This document shows positions 1-6,384 of a stretch of 10,925 nt of DNA, in pieces. The translations under genes and the position numbers were made by a program. Every line of letters starts with the position of its first letter. The stretch's first letter is position 1. Where the stretch lies: contig CALBKW010000111.1 of the NCBI GenBank assembly GCA_937895785.1, positions 1-10,925 of the forward strand, written 5' to 3'. The DNA is from an uncultured Candidatus Melainabacteria bacterium. GTDB taxonomy: Bacteria; Cyanobacteriota; Vampirovibrionia; Gastranaerophilales; Gastranaerophilaceae. Under the pieces are notes generated by a model that saw nothing but the letters and a program-made list of their open reading frames with translations, was not told where the DNA came from and made no database searches.

Positions 1-75
1 ACATCTTCAGCAGTAAGAGTTGCAGTAGATGCATTAAAACTTATCATTGAACAAGATAGAGCAGCTAAAAAATAG
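1..75 (+). CDS. C-terminal end of an unidentified protein (5' truncated by window)
   Basis: Frame 1 is open from the first base to a TAG at 73-75 and gives 24 residues, beginning TSSAVRVAVDALKLII and ending in a lysine-rich tail (AAKK). It looks like a terminal amphipathic helix. A strong intrinsic terminator follows 16 bases after the stop, which supports a real gene end. The fragment is too short to assign to a family, and I do not recognise it. Confidence 0.55.
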   Translation, partial: TSSAVRVAVDALKLIIEQDRAAKK

Positions 76-91
76 TTTCTTTAAATTTAAT

Positions 92-130
92 AAAAAAGGC
101 GATTTTGTTTTCAACAAAATCGCCTTTTTT
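92..130. terminator. Bidirectional intrinsic terminator
   Basis: A perfect 12-bp stem (98-109 with 113-124, GGCGATTTTGTT and its complement) closes a 3-nt loop. Six A lie before it and six T after it, so it can stop transcription in both directions. It sits between the converging plus-strand gene ending at 75 and the minus-strand glycosyltransferase ending at 145. Confidence 0.93.
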
Positions 131-144
131 ATCACTTTTTATTC

Positions 145-1038
145 TTAATATCTTTTTATATGTCTTATCTCAGCTATCTTTATAAATCCAAGTAGATAAA
201 CTTTATCCAAAACAAAATTCCTTTTTATTATCAATAATGGTATTGATAATATTTTCACAATATCCTTTTGGTAATATGGATATAAATTCATAAACTTCCA
301 AGATAAATTATATTTTTCTATAAACGTTCTTACCTCTTTACAACTTATTAATAAATCCTTTCTCAAATTTTTTGACGCTTTTGTTAACGAGTTTTCATTA
401 TCAAAATAGTAATATATACCTTGTGGAACAGTAGCCATTTTTTCTAAAAGTGTTATTGTTTTTAATGTAAAAACAGCATCTTCAAACATATTACTAATAG
501 GAAATGTTATATTATTTTCTAATAGTTTTGTTCGTCTGTAAATTTTATTCCATATATAATTAAACTTTGGAACTTGTGCAATTTCCAATTTTTCAGATGT
601 TTGCTCGTATAGTTTTACTTCGTTAAAATTCAACAATGTTTCTATTTTTGTTTCTGAGCTATACTTAAAAACATTAGAAACGGCAATATCTGCATCATTT
701 TGAATTGCAATATTATATAAATTTTCGTAAAAATTTAAAGTAACCCAGTCATCAGCATCTACAAAACCGATAAATTCGCCAACAGCAACATTTAATGCAT
801 TATTTCTTGCAACTGCAACACCAGAATTTTCTTGATTAATAACTTTTATTCTATAATCCTTTTTAGCATATTCTTCTAAAATATCGCAAGATTTATCTCC
901 TGAACCATCATTTACACATATTATTTCAATATCTGTTAATGTTTGATTAAGTAAAGTATCCAAACATCTGCCTAAATATTTTTCGGCATTATAAACTGGA
1001 ACTATTATTGATATTTTACATTTATTTTCTATGCACAT
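145..1038 (-). CDS. Family 2 glycosyltransferase (GT-A fold)
   Basis: This 297-residue protein is probably a cytoplasmic transferase that moves a sugar from a nucleotide-sugar donor onto a surface glycan precursor. The N-terminal GT2 domain is clear: SIIVPVYNAEKYL at about 10-22, the nucleotide-binding VNDGS at 42-46, NSGVAVARN at 71-79 and the metal-binding DADDW at 94-98. A second-half FEDAVF motif (185-190) supplies the usual ED pair, with the probable catalytic base. There is no signal peptide or clear membrane helix; the C-terminus is basic and hydrophobic, as in EpsH/EpsJ-like enzymes that associate with the membrane. The ATG at 1038 is preceded by only a weak ribosome-binding site (GGAA about 12 bases upstream). 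The gene stands alone rather than in a polysaccharide cluster, so donor and acceptor cannot be predicted. It is divergent from the XRE regulator at 1159. Confidence 0.9.
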   Translation of the reverse strand: MCIENKCKISIIVPVYNAEKYLGRCLDTLLNQTLTDIEIICVNDGSGDKSCDILEEYAKKDYRIKVINQENSGVAVARNNALNVAVGEFIGFVDADDWVTLNFYENLYNIAIQNDADIAVSNVFKYSSETKIETLLNFNEVKLYEQTSEKLEIAQVPKFNYIWNKIYRRTKLLENNITFPISNMFEDAVFTLKTITLLEKMATVPQGIYYYFDNENSLTKASKNLRKDLLISCKEVRTFIEKYNLSWKFMNLYPYYQKDIVKILSIPLLIIKRNFVLDKVYLLGFIKIAEIRHIKRY

Positions 1039-1103
1039 TATGCAAGTTTTCCAAGCTTTTTAATGAATATCATGATTATATATCAAACATAACTAATCAT
1101 ATC

Positions 1104-1133
1104 ATTCAATTTATAAAAACTTTATTCAATTTA
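1104..1133. repeat. Pair of 10-bp direct repeats, 20-bp period, in the divergent gap
   Basis: ATTCAATTTA occurs at 1104-1113 and again at 1124-1133, exactly two helical turns apart, directly upstream of the XRE gene. A flanking inverted pair, ATGATTA (1072-1078) and TAATCAT (1094-1100), lies on the glycosyltransferase side. Both could be regulator-binding sites in this 120-bp divergent promoter region. The region is very AT-rich, so chance repeats are possible. No convincing -35/-10 pair was found. Confidence 0.4.
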
Positions 1134-1158
1134 ACATGAATAAAAAGGATAGAAATAT

Positions 1159-1473
1159 ATGAATGACACTCTAGTTTTACTAGGAAAACAAATTGCAAAT
1201 TTACGCTCAAAGAAAGGGTTTACACAAGAAAAACTTGCTGAATTAGTAAATTATTCACCTAATCATATTTCAAAATTAGAATCTGCAAGGACTAATCCTT
1301 CTTTTGAATTGTTGGTAAATATTGCAAAAGCACTAGACATTGAGCTAAAAGAACTGTTTAACTTTGATGAATACGAAGACATAAACTATATAAAGTCTGA
1401 ATTTAACAAATTTCTTAAAACATCAGATACTAAAAGAATAAAAGCTTTATATAAAATATACAAAACTTTATAA
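1159..1473 (+). CDS. XRE-family helix-turn-helix transcriptional regulator
   Basis: This 104-residue protein carries one HTH_3/XRE (lambda Cro/C1-like) DNA-binding domain at about residues 8-66: QIANLRSKKGFTQEKLAELV, then SPNHISKLESART as the recognition-helix region, then SFELLVNIAKALDI and ELF. The remaining 35 residues are charged and probably helical (KSEFNKFLKT, RIKALYKIYKTL). They contain no recognisable ligand or peptidase domain. AAGGA at 1145-1149 lies 9 bases before the ATG. The gene is divergent from the glycosyltransferase, with possible operator repeats between them, so autoregulation and control of the neighbour are reasonable inferences. Small XRE proteins also occur as phage or toxin-antitoxin regulators, but no partner gene is visible here. 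Confidence 0.9.
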   Translation: MNDTLVLLGKQIANLRSKKGFTQEKLAELVNYSPNHISKLESARTNPSFELLVNIAKALDIELKELFNFDEYEDINYIKSEFNKFLKTSDTKRIKALYKIYKTL

Positions 1474-1480
1474 CATATAA

Positions 1481-1511
1481 GGCGCGGATGTAAATCGTCC
1501 GCGCCTTTTTT
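1481..1511. terminator. Intrinsic terminator between convergent genes
   Basis: A GC-rich 8-bp stem GGCGCGGA (1481-1488) pairs with TCCGCGCC (1498-1505) around a 9-nt loop, followed by six T on the plus strand. It ends the XRE transcript and lies 6 bases beyond the aminotransferase stop on the other strand. The minus-strand T-tract is poor, so termination in that direction is less certain. Confidence 0.88.
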
Positions 1512-1516
1512 ATTAA

Positions 1517-2680
1517 TTATTTTCTAAGTTTTTCAACAAATCGTTTTAGTCTTTCCATTGCCCGTTTTAGGTTTTCAATTGAATATGCATAAGATATTCT
1601 TAAAAATCCCTCACCACTATCACCGAACGCAGTACCAGGAACAACTGCAACGTGTTCTTCTTCCAAAAATTTCATTGCAAATTCTTCACTTGTCATACCA
1701 AACTCTTTAATACATGGGAATACATAAAACGCACCATAAGGTTCAAAACATTCTAAACCCATTTCTTTAAATGCATTCATCAAATATCTGCGACGTTGAT
1801 TATAACTTTCTCGCATCAATTTAACATCTTCATCACCTTTTTTAAGCGCCTCTACTGCTGAATATTGGCTTGTTGTAGGTGCACACATTATAGCATATTG
1901 ATGAATTTTCACCATCTGTTCAATAATTTCTTTTGGACCGCACGCATAACCCAAACGCCAACCTGTCATTGCATAAGCTTTTGAAAAACCATTTATTAAT
2001 ATTGTACGTTCTTTCATGCCAGCAATGCTTGCTATTGAAACATGTTTTTCCTTATATGATAATTCGCCATAAATTTCATCAGACATTACATAAATATCAT
2101 TTTCTATACAAACTTTTGCAATTTCTTCCAAATCTTTTTGTTCCATAATTGCACCAGTTGGATTATTCGGAAATGGCAAAATAAGTATTCTTGTTTTGTC
2201 AGTAATCGCATTTTTTAATTCTTCTGCGGTCAATCTAAATTCATTTTCAGCTTTTAAATCTACAATCACAGGTTTAGCACCAGCTAAAATTGCGCAAGGT
2301 TCGTAAGACACATACGAAGGTTGAGGAATAATAACTTCATCTTCAGCATTAACCATTGCTCTAAGACCTATATCAATTGCTTCAGAACCGCCAACGGTTA
2401 CAATTATTTCATTATCTGGATTGTAAGATATATTTTGTGTACGTTTTAAATAATTAGCAATTTCTTGACGTAATTCTTTTAAACCTGCATTGGAGGTATA
2501 AAAAGTTTTACCCTTTTCTAAAGCATAAATACCTTCTTCTCTGATATGCCAAGGTGTATCAAAATCAGGTTCACCTACACCAAGAGAGATAACGTCTTTC
2601 ATTTCACTAACGATATCAAAAAATTTTCTAATTCCTGACTTTTTCAAGCCAACTACAGTTTTTGAAATTGGAATACTCAC
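1517..2680 (-). CDS. PLP-dependent class I/II aminotransferase (aspartate/aromatic type)
   Basis: This 387-residue fold-type I aminotransferase transfers amino groups between an amino acid and a 2-oxo acid in the cytoplasm. Visible landmarks are GVGEPDFDTP at 34-43, PSYVSY at 121-126, FPNNPTG at 170-176 (Asn173 near the PLP ring), SDEIYG at 200-205 (Asp201 to the pyridine nitrogen), the Schiff-base lysine in GFSKAYAMTGWRLGY (Lys234, with Arg242 near the phosphate) and LRISYA with the substrate-carboxylate Arg361. Length and motifs fit the AspC/PatA-like subgroup; substrate specificity cannot be read from sequence. It starts with GTG at 2680, inside the 4-bp overlap GTGA with the stop of the upstream Lrp-type regulator, so translation is probably coupled. 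This pairing suggests the enzyme and regulator respond to the same amino acid. Confidence 0.93.
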   Translation of the reverse strand: MSIPISKTVVGLKKSGIRKFFDIVSEMKDVISLGVGEPDFDTPWHIREEGIYALEKGKTFYTSNAGLKELRQEIANYLKRTQNISYNPDNEIIVTVGGSEAIDIGLRAMVNAEDEVIIPQPSYVSYEPCAILAGAKPVIVDLKAENEFRLTAEELKNAITDKTRILILPFPNNPTGAIMEQKDLEEIAKVCIENDIYVMSDEIYGELSYKEKHVSIASIAGMKERTILINGFSKAYAMTGWRLGYACGPKEIIEQMVKIHQYAIMCAPTTSQYSAVEALKKGDEDVKLMRESYNQRRRYLMNAFKEMGLECFEPYGAFYVFPCIKEFGMTSEEFAMKFLEEEHVAVVPGTAFGDSGEGFLRISYAYSIENLKRAMERLKRFVEKLRK

Positions 2681-3159
2681 GGTGTTATAATCTCTCTTTC
2701 GTCATCTTCTTTTTTTGAAAGAATTGTACCGTGGTCTTTGTATTTCTTTAAAATAAAGTGAGTTGCAGTACTTAAAACACTTTCTAATGTTGATAATTTA
2801 TCTGATACAAATGCTGCAATTTCTTTCAAAGATTTTTCTTCCAGCGTGATTAACAAATCATATCCTCCAGAAATTAAGTAAACAGATTTAACTTCTGGAT
2901 ACTTGTAAATTCTTTCAGCTATCTTATCAAAACCTTGTCCACGTTGAGGTGTAACTTTAACTTCAATAAGTCCTGTAACTTTTTCAGTAGACGTTTTTTC
3001 CCAATCTATAAGAGTATGATATCCGCAAATTATGCCTTCATTTTCAAGTTCTTGCATTTCATTAAGAACTTCTACTTCTGTTGAACCAAGCATAACCGCA
3101 AGTTCTTTCACGTCAATTCTGCTATTTTTTTCTATTATCCTAAGTAATTCTTCTTTCAT
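2677..3159 (-). CDS. Lrp/AsnC-family transcriptional regulator
   Basis: This 160-residue regulator has an N-terminal winged helix (about 1-55: IDVKELAVMLGSTEVEVLNEMQELENEG) and a C-terminal RAM/AsnC ligand-binding domain (about 63-142: GLIEVKVTPQRG, then SGGYDLLITLEEKSLKEIAAFV). The GGYDLL turn is typical of the effector site between dimers. An acidic tail (KKEDDERE) follows. I place the start at the ATG at 3159: AAGGAG lies 7 bases upstream of it. A TTG one codon earlier would be only 4 bases from that site. The gene overlaps the aminotransferase by 4 bp. By family precedent it binds an amino acid and controls its own operon. Confidence 0.9.
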   Translation of the reverse strand: MKEELLRIIEKNSRIDVKELAVMLGSTEVEVLNEMQELENEGIICGYHTLIDWEKTSTEKVTGLIEVKVTPQRGQGFDKIAERIYKYPEVKSVYLISGGYDLLITLEEKSLKEIAAFVSDKLSTLESVLSTATHFILKKYKDHGTILSKKEDDEREIITP

Positions 3160-3166
3160 CAAAAAA

Positions 3167-3172
3167 CTCCTT
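3167..3172 (-). promoter_or_regulatory. Ribosome-binding site that sets the Lrp start
   Basis: AAGGAG on the minus strand lies 7 bases from the ATG at 3159 but only 4 from the alternative TTG at 3162, which favours the ATG. Confidence 0.75.
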
Positions 3173-3185
3173 TTTCGTTTTTATA

Positions 3186-3214
3186 ATTATAAATGAAGAA
3201 ATAAATTTTGGCAT
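3186..3214 (-). promoter_or_regulatory. Candidate sigma-70 promoter for lrp-aminotransferase
   Basis: On the minus strand ATGCCA (3214-3209, 4 of 6 matches to TTGACA) is followed after 17 bases by a perfect TATAAT (3191-3186). The predicted transcript would start about 20 bases before the regulator ATG. No terminator is visible after hydE, so read-through from mnmA-hydE is also possible. Confidence 0.5.
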
Positions 3215-3230
3215 ACTTTTAACATTTTGT

Positions 3231-4268
3231 TTAATTAGCTCTAAAGCCGTAATCCTTTGCGATAGTTCTACCTATTGAAGTAATTTTTCCTGTAATACAG
3301 TTTCTGCAATGAGCAGGAGAGTCATTTATACAGATTTTATCTGGATAAATCTCATATTTTTTACGATATTCGCCTTCTGTAATATTTGGCATAACAACAT
3401 TTGCACCGCTTCGAAGTGCAATAATTCTACCGTTTGAATTAATTGTTTCCATTGCTGTTGTTGCTGGGATATTGATATTTTTAAGCAATAGACGAATCAC
3501 AGCCATAACTTTTAAGGATAACTTAAATCGTTTTTCTTTATCTTCTTTTGTGTCTTTACCAGTCCATAACGGTGTTTCAGGGTGAGGAATAAATGGTCCA
3601 ACTCCAATCATATCAAAATCATTTTCTTTGAAAAATAAGATATCCTTCGCCAAAGACTCAATTGTTTGGTTAGGAAGCCCAACAAGACAGCCCGAACCAG
3701 TTTCAAAACCTAGTTTTTGCAAATTCTTCAAACATTCAACTCTGTTTTCATAACTCATTCCAGGGTGTAATTCGTGGTATAAGTCTTGGTCTGTAGTTTC
3801 AATCCTAATCAAATATCTATCAGCTCCAGCATCTTTATAGGCTTTGTACTCCTCATAAGATTTTTCGCCTAAACTAAGTGTTAGAGCTACGTCCATTTTT
3901 TTTATTTCTTTGATTATATGAACCATTCTATCTTGCGTAAAATAGGCATCTTCACCAGACTGTAAAACTATTGTTCTATAACCGTACTCAACACCTTTTC
4001 TTGCAAAATCAATGATTTCATCTTCCGAAAGCCTGTACCTTTCAAGTTTTTTGTTGTAACAATTTAGTCCACAATATTTGCAAGTATTTTTGCAAATATT
4101 AGAAAATTCAACTAAACCTCTTAGGTGAACTTCATCACCTACATATTTTTTACGACATTCATCAGCATATTCAAATAATAACTCATCATCACTTTTAAGA
4201 AGTTTCACTATTTCTTCTTGTGAAACTTCTTTGTCAGCATTTATTTTGTCTAAAATATTTTTAATCAT
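3231..4268 (-). CDS. hydE: [FeFe]-hydrogenase H-cluster radical SAM maturase HydE
   Basis: HydE is a radical S-adenosylmethionine enzyme that, with HydG and HydF, builds the 2Fe subcluster of [FeFe]-hydrogenase in the cytoplasm. The 345-residue length matches the family. The radical SAM motif CX3CX2C is Cys59, Cys63 and Cys66 in EFSNICKNTCKYCGLNC. Strong HydE signatures follow: RTIVLQSGEDAYF (98-110), ALTLSLGEKSYEEY (128-141), DRYLIRIET (150-158), ELHPGMSYENR (166-176) and GVGPFIPHPETPLW (222-235). Cys313, Cys321 and Cys324 (CX7CX2C) match the optional second Fe-S cluster of some HydE proteins. The ATG overlaps the mnmA stop by one base (TAATG), so translation is probably coupled. Its own ribosome-binding site is weak. 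BioB and PylB are relatives, but the motifs favour HydE. hydF, hydG and hydrogenase genes are not in the window. Confidence 0.93.
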   Translation of the reverse strand: MIKNILDKINADKEVSQEEIVKLLKSDDELLFEYADECRKKYVGDEVHLRGLVEFSNICKNTCKYCGLNCYNKKLERYRLSEDEIIDFARKGVEYGYRTIVLQSGEDAYFTQDRMVHIIKEIKKMDVALTLSLGEKSYEEYKAYKDAGADRYLIRIETTDQDLYHELHPGMSYENRVECLKNLQKLGFETGSGCLVGLPNQTIESLAKDILFFKENDFDMIGVGPFIPHPETPLWTGKDTKEDKEKRFKLSLKVMAVIRLLLKNINIPATTAMETINSNGRIIALRSGANVVMPNITEGEYRKKYEIYPDKICINDSPAHCRNCITGKITSIGRTIAKDYGFRAN

Positions 4269-5374
4269 TATTTAACCAAATCAATAATACCGCCACCAAT
4301 TACGACATCATCATTATAAAATACTGCTGATTGACCCACTGCAATTGATTTTTGCATATTATCAAATATAACTTCAACATCTCCATTACCAACTGGACGA
4401 ATAATTGCATCTGTTGGTTCCTGAGTTGAACGAATCTTTGCCTTACATTTAATCTCAGAGTCAAGATTTTCAATTGCAATCCAATTCATTTTTGTTGCAA
4501 CTAAAGTGTTATGCATAGTTTTGTCTTTAAAACCAACAACAACTTCATTTGTATCTTTTCTAAGTTCTAAAACGTAAAGAGCTTCAGTTGAGGCTACGCC
4601 TAAGCCTTTTCTTTGACCTATTGTGTAATTCCAAATACCATTATGTTGACCTAAAATTTTACCATCTGTATCGACAATATTACCAATTTTGTCTTTTACT
4701 TGAAGTAACTCGTTATAATCACCTTCATAAAAATCTTGGCTATCTGGTTTTTCAGCTACTTCTAAACCATGTTTTTTAGCAATATCTCTAATTTCTTCTT
4801 TTGTAAAATCACCTAAAGGTAACATGATATTAGCTAATTGTTCTTGCCTTAATCTATATAAGAAATATGATTGGTCTTTTTTAGGATTTACACCTCGTTT
4901 TAACAAATATCTACCATTTTCACCTTGTGCAATTCTTGCATAGTGACCAGTTGCAAATTTATCAAAATTAATTCCATTTTGTTTGGCTAAATGTGGCAAG
5001 ACGTCAAATTTAATTAATGAATTACACCAAATACAAGGGTTTGGAGTTCTTCCAGATAAATATTCTTTTTTAAAGTTATCTAAAACTATTTTTTCATATT
5101 GTTCAGCACAATCAAATACGTGAAACTCAATTCCTATTTCTTCACAAATTTTGCGTGCAGCTTCAATATCTTCTTTTTCATCAGGTCCAAAGCATGCTCC
5201 GTGAGTCGATTTTTTTTCAGGAAGTGCGTTTATTTTTTCTTGAATTTCTTTATAAACACCATCCTTACCCCAAATAGCCATTGTTGCACCTACAACCTCA
5301 TGGCCTTGTTCTTTTAACATTAATGCTGTTGTTGATGAATCAACACCACCTGACATACCAACCAATATCTTCAT
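4268..5374 (-). CDS. mnmA: tRNA-specific 2-thiouridylase MnmA
   Basis: MnmA adenylates and thiolates C2 of wobble uridine 34 in tRNA-Lys, tRNA-Glu and tRNA-Gln, using sulfur delivered by a cysteine desulfurase relay. The 368-residue protein has the PP-loop SGGVDSS at 8-14, NPCIWCN at 112-118 with the usual catalytic cysteine at 117, ATGHYARI at 141-148, KKDQSYFLYRL at 165-175, IGQRKGLG at 252-259 and a C-terminal beta-barrel. The site where E. coli MnmA has its second catalytic cysteine (DSTGICF region) reads DSQDFYEGDY at 211-220 and has no cysteine. Instead Cys61 (GACFGPDE), Cys114 and Cys117 are available. The ATG at 5374 follows GAGG by 8 bases. It is the first gene of a coupled pair with hydE. 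Confidence 0.95.
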   Translation of the reverse strand: MKILVGMSGGVDSSTTALMLKEQGHEVVGATMAIWGKDGVYKEIQEKINALPEKKSTHGACFGPDEKEDIEAARKICEEIGIEFHVFDCAEQYEKIVLDNFKKEYLSGRTPNPCIWCNSLIKFDVLPHLAKQNGINFDKFATGHYARIAQGENGRYLLKRGVNPKKDQSYFLYRLRQEQLANIMLPLGDFTKEEIRDIAKKHGLEVAEKPDSQDFYEGDYNELLQVKDKIGNIVDTDGKILGQHNGIWNYTIGQRKGLGVASTEALYVLELRKDTNEVVVGFKDKTMHNTLVATKMNWIAIENLDSEIKCKAKIRSTQEPTDAIIRPVGNGDVEVIFDNMQKSIAVGQSAVFYNDDVVIGGGIIDLVK

Positions 5375-5405
5375 AAATTTATCCTCATTCCGTATTTACT
5401 AAAAA

Positions 5406-5414
5406 ATTATATCA
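5406..5414 (-). promoter_or_regulatory. Candidate extended -10 promoter for mnmA-hydE
   Basis: The minus strand reads TGATATAAT, a perfect extended -10 element, about 32 bases before the mnmA ATG. No good -35 hexamer stands at 16-18 bases, which is usual for extended -10 promoters. The site lies just downstream of the hairpin that ends the flagellar operon. Confidence 0.5.
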
Positions 5415-5428
5415 CGAAATAGCGAGGC

Positions 5429-5458
5429 GGGCGGAATTTGATAAATCAAATTCCGCCC
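5429..5458. terminator. 13-bp perfect hairpin after flgC, no U-tract
   Basis: GGGCGGAATTTGA (5429-5441) pairs fully with 5446-5458 around a 4-nt loop. It lies 38 bases beyond the flgC stop and upstream of the mnmA promoter, where a terminator of the flagellar operon is expected. Neither strand has a T-run after the stem, so it may act as an mRNA 3' end stabiliser or be a copy of an interspersed palindrome rather than a classical intrinsic terminator. Confidence 0.55.
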
Positions 5459-5495
5459 TGAGTATATTTAAGCGAGAGTGTATAAAATTTAAAAT

Positions 5496-5939
5496 CTATT
5501 TACCAATTTCAGTAGCTTTTAAAGCCATTGATTTTGTAATATTCATAACTGCCAAGTTGGCTTCATAAGCACGTTGAGCCATCATAGCATCTGCGATATC
5601 CACCATAGCATTTACATTTGAGCTTCTGATATAACCGCTTGCATCAGCATCTGGGTGACCTGGTTTATAAATTCTTTCACCTGGAGTTGGGTCTTCAACA
5701 ATACCACCATAAGATACACCACCTGAAAGTGCGCCATGTTGAGATAAACCAAATGTACCGTCTTGCATATTATTTAAAATTGCGTTAAATGATTCACCTT
5801 GAATTGAGTTCAAAACAGGAATCTTTCTCACATAATTTGGAGTATCAATATTTGCAATGTTCTTTGCGTGAATATCTAATCTTGCACCGTGTGCTTTTAA
5901 GGCATTTGAGCCTATGTACATTGAATCTAAAATTCCCAT
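5496..5939 (-). CDS. flgC: Flagellar basal-body rod protein FlgC
   Basis: FlgC forms part of the proximal rod, which links the MS ring to the distal rod and hook; it crosses the periplasm after export by the flagellar type III system. The 147-residue length is normal. The N-terminal rod motif is HAKNIANIDTPNYVRK (24-39). The C-terminal signature YKPGHPDADASGYIRSSNVN (91-110) and AQRAYEANLAVMNITKSM (121-138) are clearly FlgC; the usual aromatic-proline before NVN is replaced by SS. There is no Sec signal peptide, as expected. The ATG follows GCGAGG by 6 bases. It is the last gene of the rod operon, 46 bases after flgB. fliE, which often follows flgC, is absent here. Confidence 0.95.
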   Translation of the reverse strand: MGILDSMYIGSNALKAHGARLDIHAKNIANIDTPNYVRKIPVLNSIQGESFNAILNNMQDGTFGLSQHGALSGGVSYGGIVEDPTPGERIYKPGHPDADASGYIRSSNVNAMVDIADAMMAQRAYEANLAVMNITKSMALKATEIGK

Positions 5940-5942
5940 TTT

Positions 5943-5953
5943 TTACCTCGCTT
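5943..5953 (-). promoter_or_regulatory. flgC ribosome-binding region (shared flagellar motif)
   Basis: AAGCGAGGTAA on the minus strand is identical over 11 bases to the sites before flgB and the gene at 7107. The GAGG core sits 6 bases before the ATG. Confidence 0.75.
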
Positions 5954-5985
5954 TGTTTTAAATATTTCTTACAAAATATATATCG

Positions 5986-6339
5986 TTATCTTCCTACGTT
6001 AACTACAGTTTTCATCATAGAAATTACATTAGACATACGACGTGTTGCCATTGTGTAAATTAATGAGTTTTCTTGCATGCCAATTAATTCATCTGCTACG
6101 TTAACTCCTTCTGCTGTTCCTTGTTGAACTACGCTTGTTGTTCCCATTTCTTTAGAAAGTTTTGTTTCTAATGGACCTGATGCATTACCCAAGCATGTTG
6201 CAAAATCTAAATCTTGTCTTACATAGCCTGGAGTATCAACGTTTGCTATATTTTGTGTTAATAATTTTTGTCTTTTTGCTACTAAGTTTAAAACTTGTGA
6301 TGTTCTTCCGAAACTGTCTACTGGATTGAATGCTACCAT
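5986..6339 (-). CDS. flgB: Flagellar basal-body rod protein FlgB
   Basis: FlgB is a proximal rod subunit that assembles with FlgC and FliE on the MS ring. At 117 residues it is slightly shorter than the usual 130 or so. The rod signature LLTQNIANVDTPGYVRQDLDF (positions 27-46, continuing through F46) is strong, and the C-terminal helix ENSLIYTMATRRMSNVISMMK (90-110 region) matches the family end, which packs with the N-terminal helix in the rod. There is no Sec signal, as expected for a substrate of the flagellar export apparatus. The start ATG lies 8 bases after GCGAGG, in a 19-base segment identical to the one before the preceding gene. Spacing of 45 bases upstream and 46 downstream supports one transcript. 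Confidence 0.94.
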   Translation of the reverse strand: MVAFNPVDSFGRTSQVLNLVAKRQKLLTQNIANVDTPGYVRQDLDFATCLGNASGPLETKLSKEMGTTSVVQQGTAEGVNVADELIGMQENSLIYTMATRRMSNVISMMKTVVNVGR

Positions 6340-6341
6340 TG

Positions 6342-6360
6342 TTATTACCTCGCTTATTTT
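6342..6360 (-). repeat. 19-nt translation-initiation repeat before flgB
   Basis: The minus strand reads AAAATAAGCGAGGTAATAA, identical to 7110-7128 before the next gene upstream. It contains the GAGG ribosome-binding core, but the identity extends on both sides beyond what base pairing with 16S rRNA would require. Confidence 0.85.
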
Positions 6361-6384
6361 CTTCTCTCTAATTTGTTAAGTTAA

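Noticed and set aside
1933..2148. Plus-strand frame opposite the aminotransferase
   Set aside because: It is the complement of conserved enzyme motifs, with no start signals.
4588..5317. Two plus-strand frames opposite mnmA
   Set aside because: Both translate to Phe/Leu/Tyr-rich sequences typical of antisense AT-rich DNA; mnmA is certain on the other strand.
5789..6058. Plus-strand 89-codon frame over flgC-flgB
   Set aside because: It overlaps two well-supported flagellar genes and their gap, with no independent coding evidence.
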